From Pachypanchax playfairii (lineage: Eukaryota; Chordata; Actinopteri; Cyprinodontiformes; Aplocheilidae), in contig SSNP01000025.1 in the NCBI GenBank assembly GCA_006937955.1, positions 2,278,561-2,342,560 of the forward strand: 64,000 nucleotides of DNA, given 5' to 3'. Of this stretch, positions 40,884 through 51,400 are shown piece by piece. How positions within the stretch are numbered: the first letter of the stretch is position 1; the number at the start of each line of letters is the position of its first letter. The translations under genes and the position numbers were made by a program. The notes under the pieces are model-generated. The model saw nothing but the letters and a program-made list of their open reading frames with translations, ran no database searches and was not told the DNA's origin.

Positions 40884-41199
40884 GTTCGTATCGACCGTTT
40901 TAAAACCCGCGACCTTTTAAAATAAGAACTTCCTGTAACGTGCGTCTCTTTGCGTCAGAATCCAGCGTTTCTTTCTGTTTGTTGTAAAGACCGTGTGTTG
41001 GACTGAGTTCTGTTTGTATTAACAATCTGAATCCCGCCGGACGTTCAGATAAACAAACTTTTCCGAGGTGATGGAGCCGTTTCTGTTCAGGATTTAAAGA
41101 GGCTTAAATCCTTCTAATCGGTCTGAAACTTCTTCACAGCGCATGACTCTGACGCGTCTATGTGCTTGTTTATATATAAAACAAACCAAGGAAAACTAA

Positions 41200-41480
41200 A
41201 CTTTGAGTTTCTTTATAATAAGAAATAAAAAGAAAGTCCAGACAAAGGGCGGCTGGTCCCAGAGGGGACCGTGTGGCCCCGGTACCGCAGGGACAATGCC
41301 AAGCTGCGAGCTTATTAAAAACTTTTTTTGTTGTTGTGTTAGTCTGTCGGCTTCTTCCATCTGTCGAGGGACTATAGGGGCCTCCCCCGGTCCCAACCTC
41401 AGCGCCCAGTCAGCTGCTGCCCCCATGTAATATTTATACTGGCTGCACAATATATCCAGCGCGCGACGGAGCCGCGAGGC
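41200..41480. promoter_or_regulatory. GC-rich, conserved-looking block 0.4 kb after the upstream promoter
   Basis: Unique sequence with CATGTAATATTTATACTGGC, CAGCTGCTGCCCCCATG and a CpG cluster GCGCGCGACGGAGCCGCG. It may be part of the same promoter CpG island, or a first-intron enhancer if 40655-40883 is transcribed. Confidence 0.3.
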
Positions 41481-42689
41481 CTCTGCGCCATCTGCAACTT
41501 CAGACAGACTCTGAACAACAGAGGCAAACTTTTCCCAGCTGATGGTCCTGCTGATGGTCCTGCTCAGGCTGCATCTCCTCAGGATTTACTTTGATTAACT
41601 TCAGCAGCTCAAACTCCTTTAGTTTGACTTCTGTCAGTTTGATCAAAGAATCACAAAAAAACTTAAAACTTTCAGGAACATTTAAGTTTTATTGGTTTTA
41701 AAACTGGAAAAAAGAAAAGATGAAAGTATCATTTTAATTAAACTTTAATTTCTGTTCATGATGTTTTAAATAAAGTTACTTAACATTTTTAGATCCATTA
41801 AAACAAACACTTCAAAATCAGTTTTCCTTTTTTCATCAAATTATTTTTAGTTCAAAATGTTCAAAATATGTTTAGTTGCTTTTAGTTTCGTGACATACGT
41901 TATTTTTTTTCACAGATTTGTATCCTTAAAGTGGACTTTTGAGTTATTTCTGTTTAAAACACCCACATTAGTGGAAACTCATCCAAGAGTCTCTGAAATA
42001 AAGTCTGATTTATTTCAAATGTTTGAATGTAAAACTGATTTTATGTTTTTACAGTTTAGTTTCTATTTGTTTTATTTTACATTTGACAAACTTTAGGACT
42101 AAAGTAACAATAAACAGTCCGTGTTACACACTTGATATGAGTAAAAACTTTCTCTGAACTTTTATAGTTTACTCTAGGATCATATGCATTAAAGTTCATT
42201 TTAATTAATTTCAGTTCATAATAGGGCAATTCAACCCAATTAAACACCAGAAAGTTTCTTTGAGATGATTCTGACAGATAAATACAGGCTGAAACCTTTA
42301 CGGGTCTGAAGTTATGTGAAACTGAATTTGTTTGGAGTCTTTAAACTGTATGTTTCTCGCTCCATCAGATGAAAGTGCTTTTCTCCACCTCAGTATTAAG
42401 TTTCAGTGAGTGGAGCTGTCCAAAGTCCTGAAACCAGGCACTCATCGGCTCCCTGGAGCTGTTCAGTCCTGAAACAGTTTCACAGTTTGTGTTCTTATCA
42501 GGGTTCCAGCTCCTGGATCTGCTGGAACTCGAACCCGAAGCAACTCAAACTTCCCACACGCTTCCACTCTCTGTTGGATCTGGAATTCTTTTCCTCCTTT
42601 TGTTTATTTGATTGTCGATGCTGTTGTTGCTGCGGTTGTGATTCCTCTCTCTCTCTCTGCAGCCTCAGTCTGAAATCATACTGATGGCG

Positions 42690-42960
42690 GCGTGCACGGC
42701 CGGTGATTGATTTCAGCTCCAATGCATAACAATGGGATTGCACAAAAAGGGTCTGCTGCAAAGAGATAAGAATTTAATAGAATTTCTAAAAGCTGAAGGT
42801 TGGGCTTTTTGAATATTCCCTGCGTATGCGGCGTGGAGACAGCAGATAAAGGATGGCATTTGTGGTGACTATTCTCAAATGGCTTGTAATGAATGGTTGT
42901 CATTTCCACTAATGGTTTCAAAACAGCAGAGCAAAACCACGGTGTGAGCAACATTTGGGA
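42690..42960 (+). promoter_or_regulatory. Candidate neural enhancer between the two putative myt1 promoters
   Basis: Dense, non-repetitive block. On the minus strand 42735-42721 reads CCATTGTTATGCATT, close to the SOX-POU composite (CATTGTTATGCAAAT). It is followed on the plus strand by ATTGCACAA, a C/EBP-like site, and later by TAATGAATGG and CTAATGG homeodomain-like sites. No ORF of note. Confidence 0.4.
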
Positions 42961-43741
42961 TTGAATCCAAGTTGCACCATTTAAACTGGTTGTTTGTTGT
43001 TTACAACAGTTTAAAAAAGATCCAGAAATCTGGTTCTGACACTGATCAGTGGCTTTAAAGCTGCTGCTTCCTGTGGCTGCTGATAATTCACACTCAGATC
43101 ACCATCTTCTCTTTTCTCTGAGCATAAATAATTTTCAGTAAAGCTCCCTGCGAGACCTAGATCTTTGCATATATGTCGTTAAGCCCCCACTTTTCATGCG
43201 GGGGTTGGGGGGTGTTATCAGATGGTGTCATATACAAACTCTACATCAATTTTCAGTCCATAAAAAAGTCCTCCTGAATGAATTATTGGACGGTACCACC
43301 TTTCAGGATGAGTAGGGGGATGTTCCTGGAAAAAATAACGTGTTTTCGGAAAAATAAGAACTTCTCAGGGGGTGAGATGTTTAAAATACGGGCTGGTGAG
43401 CAATTTTATAAAGAAGCTTTATGATATTGAAAATGTTCGGAGATAAAAGCACGAGGAGGAAAGTTCTTCTTATTTTTGATGCTAAAATCCAGTTTGAAGT
43501 CAGTGTTTGTGTGTTTGACAGAGAAAGGGTGAGGGAGAAAGTGTAAGAGGGTGGGGGGGAGTGTGTGTGCCCACTGAGTTTGTGTGTAGTAAAAGGGGGG
43601 TGGAGGAGACCTTAAGCCCTGCCCATCTGATGCTGGAGGTTTTACTACAGCTTCCGTGATGTCATGGCAAAGGGCGGAGGGAGGAGTTGGAGGGGGTTCG
43701 GAGGGGTGGAGAGGGGATGGAGGGAGGTGGGGGGTGGTACA

Positions 43742-43759
43742 ATGGCTCATGAGGGAAAG
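43742..43759 (+). other. Possible alternative coding first exon (MAHEGK)
   Basis: An ATG in good context (ACAATGG) is followed by five codons and a strong donor, GGAAAG|GTAAGT, ending in phase 0. Spliced to 54542 or 55007 it would stay in the myt1 frame; spliced to 48301 it would stop after 14 codons. It lies in a purine-rich stretch just upstream of the main leader exon. No homology evidence, so this is a candidate only. Confidence 0.25.
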
Positions 43760-43799
43760 GTAAGTCAATATTACGTTTTTTTTTTTTTTCCTCGCTGAC

Positions 43800-44082
43800 A
43801 AAGGCAAATGAAGCCATGTTTTTGCTTACAAACAAGTCCGTGTAGAGGCGCGGATCCGGAGCCGTGCGCCAAGGCGCTGCGTAGGAGAGGCCGCCGCAAC
43901 CTGCCGTCCCTCCCCTTATTTATCACATCTGGACATTTGGGACAGGATAGATGAGCAGATTTTTAAATCTTTACTTGGGATATCTTTTTTTAGTAAACTA
44001 CTTTCACAAGCAACCTGCAACTCTCAGAGCACGGCAAGGACGCGCCGCAACAAAACCCTGAAGGAGATATTACTGGCAAGAG
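43800..44082 (+). other. myt1: Candidate 5' leader exon of myt1 (main first exon)
   Basis: GC-richer stretch ending in a good splice donor, CAAGAG|GTAATC, with the GT at 44083-44084. No start codon in it reads into the myt1 frame. The ATG at 43951 opens a 36-codon upstream ORF that stops at 44059-44061, before the donor. The transcription start is not determinable; 43800 is a placeholder near the edge of the GC-rich block. The next plausible acceptor that joins it to the gene is 48299-48300. Supported by position, base composition and donor quality only. Confidence 0.5.
43951..44061 (+). other. Upstream ORF (36 codons) in the candidate leader exon
   Basis: ATG at 43951-43953 runs to TGA at 44059-44061, wholly inside the leader exon. 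The product starts MSRFLNLYLGYL and resembles nothing I know. If this leader is used, the uORF would lower initiation at the myt1 start. A second tiny uORF, 7 codons (MNFGVSW), lies at 48304-48327 in the next exon. Confidence 0.35.
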
Positions 44083-46041
44083 GTAATCATAAATAAATAA
44101 TATTTCTGTTTTGATTATTAAATCTGTAGCGATTGATCAGGAATTACCCCGGCTTATTTTTCAAATAACCTTGATGTTTCTCTTGAACATTTTATTGCAC
44201 TTCAGCCGTTTTTTTCCCTGTTAATGTTGTTTTTGTGTTTGTTTTCGGATTAAAACTTATACACAGCTGTGATCTCTCAGACTTGAATTCTCTCCAAAGT
44301 AAAGTCAGTATTTATTCTCTCAGTTTGTTCAGTTTAAACATCCTTAAAGATGCTCCTGCTGAGAACAGAGAGGACTCTGGTTTTAGCCTGTAAATGTTTA
44401 CACCTCTGTAAGTGGAAGTATGGCGCTGTTTTCTCTGAACCTCAGTGATGCACTTCTCTCGGATAGTTCATCAGCCGTGTGGGGGGTTGAAGCAGCCGCA
44501 TCCGCTTTAAAAATGCACAATTTTCCGCTCCTCTGAATACAAACTTATTGGACTGGTTTGTGTCTGAAGTGCGCTCTAACCTCCAGTTTCACCTTCTGCG
44601 TGTCCAGGAAGAAACGAGCTGATTTACTGTCCGACTCTGAGCACCAGCGTGGCTTCTGTTTAAAGTGCGAAATGTACAAGAGATATTCGGATGTTTACAG
44701 CCGAGATGTAAGGACAGATGGATGGAAGGATGGAGTGAGAGGCAGAAGGAGGGAGGGGTTGGCCATTTGATCCTCTGCAGCAAAAAACAGAGATGCTCTC
44801 TTCAAATGTCAGCCGCCTTTAATAGTGCGCAGATAAAAAAGTCATCAGAAGCGCGCAGGAAATAAGAATAAACGCAGGCGCATTTCAGCGGATTTTTAAC
44901 GGATTCCACATCACTGTGGCTCGGTACAGATTATGAGCTTTTATTTTTATATTTTTATCCTTTACTTCCCCTTTCCCTGGCCTCCCCTCCTCCTTCCCTC
45001 CTCCTTTTCCTCCTTGCTTTGCTTACATGACCGCGTAATGTGCTCCGTGTGCGCATCGCGGTTTGTCAAAGCACCTGCGTCCTAAGATGGAGGAAAGAGA
45101 TGAAGGATGACGATACGCGGAGCGTTATGTCACCGGCTCTTTAAGTTACTCTCCATCTTCAAACAGAGAAACTTCAGATGATACTGTTGGGAATCTTTCA
45201 AGGTTGAAAACACAAGAACTTCCCTGTCCCGTTACAAAAACACTAAAAATACAGAGAGGCTTTAAGTTTTTACTGAAAATACACTTTCTGCTGTGAAAAG
45301 CGGCACTTTTTCAAGAGGTTTCACTTCTATAAAATGCTCATTTTGGTTTTTTTAAAGCTGAGTTTCATTTAAATCTTTGTTAAAGCTTATTAGGAATATT
45401 GTGCCTTTGCAGAACACAGATGAAGATTTAATGCTTTTATGTGAAATGATAAAACACTGTTTTTCTTCTGTTTACTCCTGTAAAATGTAGCCTAGTTTCA
45501 GGGGATTACAGAATTAGGTTATTGGTGCCTTATGCTGCTGCTGGAGGCCATAACGGCAGCATACAGACGAGAAGTTGCTCGTCTTTCGGTCTTTCTGTGT
45601 GTTTTTTCTTTTGATTTGGTGATAAGAGGAAACCTCTATTTATGTGTGAAAGCCTGAATGGCCGATGGTGAGGACAGCAGGTGCCGGAGGAGGGAGAGCA
45701 ATAAATATGTTGGAGGAGCAGCTGGGGCCAAATTGCTCCCTGCTCGTTTGAAGTCCATCAGAAATCTAAGCAACACAAGCAAAGGTCAGGGTTGAACGGG
45801 TTTTCAGAGGAGAAAAGGAATGTAAAGCAAAGATATAATGAATTTCATGATGGGAAATTAAACGAAAAGAAAAGGTAAATGAATTAAAATGTGAAGTTAA
45901 ATGTAAAACAATTGATGAGCTGCGGTTGTTCAGATGCTTCACCTGCTCACAGTTTGGGGTTTCAAAGCTGCAGTGACACATTTGTGCTGATTCTTGGATG
46001 TTGAGGTCAGGGTGTCCCTCAGGGGGATCCTCCAAACTCTG

Positions 46042-46055
46042 GTTACCAAGGCAAC
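46042..46055 (+). promoter_or_regulatory. RFX X-box in myt1 intron 1
   Basis: GTTACCAAGGCAAC fits the X-box consensus GTNRCC-(0-3 N)-RGYAAC exactly, with a 2-bp spacer. RFX factors act in cilia genes and, in the pancreas and nervous system, in endocrine and neuronal programs. Confidence 0.45.
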
Positions 46056-47950
46056 GCCTCGCCTTCACACACACACCCTTAAAAACCCTGGTCCCATCTC
46101 TGATAGGAATGGGCACCTGCCACTTTTGGTTTTATTTCCCCTTCAGACTTAGAAGATGTGGAAACTTTCTCTCAGTGGTTCCTTCTGTAAATCCTTCACT
46201 CACTGTCCACCTCTTCCAGATAATCTCTTACTTCCTTTTGTTCTTTCACAAAGACACAAGCGATGAGTCGGTCCCATTAAAAAACTTTGGATTTCTCTGT
46301 TTTCTGCCCAGCTCATTGTAATCACACTGAGTTGTTTGTAAATCCTGCTTAACAGGGGTGTACATCTGGCCCTGGATGTGCACTAATGCTGTTACAGACA
46401 GAACACCCTGGTATTTAATCTAACTCTGGATTTAGCCCTCTTTGCTCCATTGTCCCAGAAGAGTAAGCCCCACTCCTGTAATAGTATTACTTGAGTCTAA
46501 AGTTTGTCTGATTAAGGGTTTTTGTATCAATCAATATTCAACCTAAATGTATTGAATTTAAGTTTTTTTTTTTTTAAATGAGAGAACTCTTTGATTTAAA
46601 AACTCCTGGCAATAAAAACGGACTCATTTTGTATTCATCTCTCCACCCTCCCCACCTCCTGAGCCAAGCCTCCCCTGTGAATGGCTAATTGTCTTGTATT
46701 CCTCCAATTTTCTCTGCAAAATAACAAGCTTTGTGCGGTTTTAAGTGAGAATGAGCCGCATGTGATCAAACAGTAAGCCGAGATCCTGAGTGGACAAATA
46801 AAAAAAACAAAACAGAATAATAAAGGAGGACTGGTGACTTTTAGCTTATTCTATGATTTTCAGAGGTGGAAGATATCTAGATGTGTTTGAGAGGTGGATC
46901 AGGACTCTGAATTAAGTGAGCTAACTTACAGCTGGAGGCTGCATGTCCTGATAAAACTCTGTTTCCTGGGCTCCAACCTGCTCAGGCTGGATGGATGTTC
47001 ACTTCTCCTTTGGAAAAGGAGGAAGAACAAAACAGCGTGTGTCTGTGGAGGCAGGATAGCTGAGATGGAGATGCAGACTAACAGTATTGCTGCTGTAATC
47101 ACTTTTTCACTGGGGATGAAAGTTGATAAACAAGCGTTTTTCTAAAGCGTGCTGGCTGAGCTTTGGAGAGGTTTGAATGTGATGGGTGAGGAAGCGAGGT
47201 GAGCAGAGAGGAGTCACCTCACAGAATAACAACTATCAAACAAGGAGAGACGATAAGGAGGAGAAAACAAGACGTGTATGTCCCCAGGGGTCAGGGATTT
47301 GTCACAGGTCTTTGTTGCGTCTTCAGGAAGTTGTTACAATCACCCACAATTTGAAATATGTCAGAAATTAATTAAGATATGCCACCACAAATCCTGAGCT
47401 TCTTTAATCACCTTCTTCAATAGAATGACCCAAACCTCACTTCATTTGAGTTTTACTGACTCTAAGATGTTCTTTAAGGTGCACAAAAAGGCAGCCTTGT
47501 ACAGCTGGAAGAGTCACTGTAAACTCAAGGGCACTTCCTCTTTCACAGCATTCTGCTACCAGCTGCAGAGATGCACAAGCTTTATAAAGCTGAAAACTAA
47601 AGGAGAGAGATGTACACACATACATAAATATATAGGAAAGGTGTGAGATTTCCCAGCTCAGCTTGAAAACAGTGAGCTGGAGAGTCTGAAGTGTCTTAAA
47701 ACTGCTGCAGTTGAAAAGTTCAGCCTTGGGCGTTTATGGTGGAACACATCGCACTCTGTCTGAACTTAAAACTGAAGCTGGGTTGTTAGATTTGTCTCCT
47801 CCGTCTGTGGCACATTTAAAAGTAGGAGGGGATTTGTATAAGTCTGTTTCTCAGAAAGATGAGATGAAATACATTCACCTCAATAAAAAGGGGTGAGGAA
47901 AGAGGAGGTTTAATTTATGTATGATTCATTATTTACTGAATGATATTCAA

Positions 47951-47980
47951 CCCCCCCCCCCACACACACACACACACACA
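47951..47980. repeat. C11 run joined to (CA)10 in myt1 intron 1
   Basis: Short compound repeat, CCCCCCCCCCC followed by CACACACA. No evident function. Confidence 0.9.
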
Positions 47981-48300
47981 TTTATAAATGCGGCCTGAAA
48001 AGCTCGATAAAAATCTGCAGATTTGATTGATTCTAATGGCAGAGTGACAGGGACCCCAGCTGGGGCACTTAGGTACGCCTTTGTGTGAGATGTGAGCCGC
48101 ATACGTACTCTTCTTTTAGTTAATAAAGGAGTGTCTGCAGCATGCTTGAGTGCCCCAACCTTCCCCCACACTCCCCTCCTTTCCCTCATCCCGACCCCAT
48201 CCACGGGTGCTGATGCTGATGGTTTCACATCTCATGTTTTTCTTTCTCTACAACCTTCCTGTCCCACTTCAATCTTCAACCTCTCTTCTGTTTTTTTTAG

Positions 48301-48407
48301 AAAATGAATTTCGGGGTGAGCTGGTGAACCAGCGGTGGACACGAGGGGAGAGGACGAGCAGCCGTTGTCAGGCCTCCCAGAGACTGCAGAGCCGTCGACC
48401 AATCATG
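48301..48407 (+). other. myt1: myt1 exon carrying the predicted start codon in its last three bases
   Basis: Strong acceptor (CTCTTCTGTTTTTTTTAG|A) and strong donor (CATG|GTGAGT) bound 107 nt. The ATG at 48405-48407 is flush with the donor. Its context is good: A at -3, and +4 becomes G when joined to the next exon. It is in phase 0 with both 54542 and 55007. The frame upstream of this ATG is also open through the exon but has no in-frame ATG, so I treat it as leader. Confidence 0.65.
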
Positions 48408-51400
48408 GTGAGTGACATCCCAACCCCCCCAGCTCCATCACTCACCACGCCCGACAACGCCCCATCAAGAGCGGATTCTGCTTCTTGGGCATTTCCCCGA
48501 TCCCTAACTCAGCAGGGAAAGGGTGGAGGAAGAGGGAGAAAGGGGGGGACTGTGTGTGTGTTTGCAGCGTGGGGGTGGGGATGGGTGGAATACATGAATC
48601 AAATCTGGGCCCTGCCCATCCCCTCGCCTCAGCCTCAGTTCAGTTCAGTTCAGTTAAGCTCAGCATGGCACAGCTCAGCGTTTTCCTGCTGCTGAGTTCA
48701 CTTCACAGGACTCGGGTTTTTTCTATTGAAGCACAATAAAAAAAAGAAAATCTCAAAAGGATGTCCTTGAGCTGCTCATACTTTATTTTATTTTTTTTGT
48801 CGATGATATTCTGCATTATCAGCAGAGCAGAGAAACCTCCTGCTTCACTCTAAAACTTCTGACCCCCGCTGCCTCCATTTCAAACATCCTCAAAACACCT
48901 GATCCCTTTTCCTGATGAGTGACATTCAACACAGAGACGGAGTGAGAGAGGGGGGAGTAAGGGGGGTTGTTTTCCCCTGGGCTCAGTAAAAGTAGTTTTG
49001 CTTCCACCCTGATGGGTCGGGTTCATCTGAAGAGATGACTTTTATTGATTGGGTTTGATTTCTGCCGCAGCTGAGGAGTGAAAGACGTTGGTTTCAAACG
49101 CCACATCAGGCATCAACTATTTACTCTGCACGCTTTGATCCTCCATTTTTATTTTTAATAAATTTCATTCTGTAAACATACCAGACATTTATTAGCTCTT
49201 TTATTACTCAAACCATTTATCATGTTTTCCTTTTAAGTTTTGGATCTGACTTTGCTGCTGAATCACTAAACTTACACATCCAATATTTTAAAAAGGAAAG
49301 TTAAACATGAGTTTCTTATTTAATAAAAAATAAACATATTCCAGGTTATTCTGTAAAGGAAACATTGATGTTTGAGTGAGTTAATTTGTTCTCCTTTGGT
49401 TGGTTGGTTGAGATCTAACATCCATCATAGATGATTTAAAACAAACTTTTGTTCCTGGTTTAAAACATCTGCACACGTCTATGTATTTCTATCTGAACAT
49501 GCTGAAAGTCCCATAGCTTGTCTGTAGGGGGCGATGATGAAGAAGAGTCTGAGCTGAAGATTCTCCTGAAACAACTTTAGCTTTTTTGTTTATGTCGCTG
49601 TTCAACATATTCTCTCTTAAATACATCGCAACATGAAGAAACCTGATAGATGTTGAATAAATACGCCTCCAAAACAGAAATACAGCTTCAACACTGTCGA
49701 GGTTTAAAGCTCTTCAAATGACATGTACAAAGTTGGCTGCTAGTTTCTTTACAATCTGTCATGTCACAAACTGATTTTTGAAACTTTTCTTTTAGAAAAG
49801 ACTGTAAAACTGTAAAAATCTGATTTATTTTAGTTTTATGTGGATAAGAAGTGCAAATGTTGTTGAAAAAGGCTGTTTTCTCAAACATTTGTCTTAATGT
49901 TGACGAGGTCTTCATCATCCGAGAATGTTTTTATAAAGGACAGATTAAGTTTTAATTTTGTGTGACGGCATTAGACGCAAACATGGAACAAATATTCAAA
50001 CAGTGAATCTTTAAAATGTGCTAATAAGTTTACAGAAAGTTAACTTTGATGACTGTTAATAATCAGTTTAACTTACCACACTTTATAAATTAGCTCATTT
50101 TCTGCAGCTTTTTATTATTTTATGCATCAATTTTAGTGGGAGTTCAACTTTCATTGAACAGGAAGCAGCAGCTCGTCCTCTCGGTCAGCTGTTCCTCTGC
50201 TCGTGCTGCTGTGAGTGAGAGGTCTGATTGGTTAAGGCACTAGCATCATTAACATCTCCTCCATGTGATCATCTGATTCCTGCATCAGACTGAGTTAATG
50301 ATAACACCGGTGAGCGCTGAGTGTTGGGGGTGCCACTCACATTATTTTAATCTACAACAGCGACGAGAGCTGGAGCTGAAAAGCTGTTTAGATCTGAACC
50401 CTGAATCAGGATGACTCAGGCTGTAAATGACGAACCTCTGATGGCAGACACACATCTGACCCATAATGTGTTCACACATGCTCACATCCGAGCTGGGAAA
50501 CGTGACGTCTCCCCCCTCCTTCCCTCTTCGCTATGAATCGGTAAACCACGGAGGGGCTCGGCAACATGGAGGCCACGTAGCACGGTCGAGGGAAGCGCAG
50601 CTTTAATTGGCAGCTTCTGTCTGCAGGTAGTTTTTGAAGATGTCAGTCTCCCTTGACTCGACTCTCCATGTCCACCTTAACCTTCCTCCTCTCCTCATCT
50701 ACTGCTGTAAACCTTAAAATGGATAAAAGACTCATTTATGTGCACTGAGGGACGAAGGGTGACCTTCTCTGTGAAGTGGTCGCCCACAGCCAGACATTTA
50801 CATGGAGCTGTCAGAATTCAGAGCGGAGCCGAGGCCCTCCTGCACCAGCCGCTGCACACAAAGAAGGACGTAATTGATAATGTACAACACAGCCCGAAGG
50901 GATGAGCTGCGTCTTCTTCCTCCTCCTATTTCTTTTTCTTCATCCTCGGCAGCTGCTTCACACATTTCACACTCGTTAAACCTCATGACACACGAGCGCA
51001 CACACACACAGTCCTGCAGACCTACAGCAGCTTTTCCACACAAACTCCTCTCTTCTGTTCTGACCAAAGCATCTATAGATCTAAATACATCCACTGTTGG
51101 TATATATTCTAATTAAAAGACCGTAAAGGACAAGTTAGGAAGACGGAGCCGTTTGAAAGGGATCAGGTGAACGCCTCCCCCTCTGCATCTGGCTTTATTT
51201 GCTGTGAATTTGTGTTCATGCAAATTTAATGAGCTGGAACTGAGAAAAAGGACAAGAAAAAGAGGAGAACTCAGATATGCTTACCTATTTGAATGTACGT
51301 AACTATGGTTACACAAACATGAAAGCAACAGGAGCCCTTTTCAGTCCAGGTTTTGATTCACCCAATGACTCTCAATGTAAGGATGCAAAGACAGGAAAAG

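Larger units (their letters stand above)
44083..48300 (+). other. myt1: myt1 intron 1
   Basis: No coding exon seen. It holds a pyrimidine-rich stretch near 44940-45020, an E-box and CCAAT-like block near 45670-45760, an RFX X-box (46042-46055), a TAATTG-containing block near 46640-46760, a C11 run followed by (CA)10 (47951-47980), and otherwise AT-rich sequence. Confidence 0.6.

Noticed and set aside
48150..48695. 181-codon plus-strand frame across 48301-48407
   Set aside because: It runs through a clear acceptor and donor into intron. Only the last ATG of the exon belongs to the myt1 reading frame.
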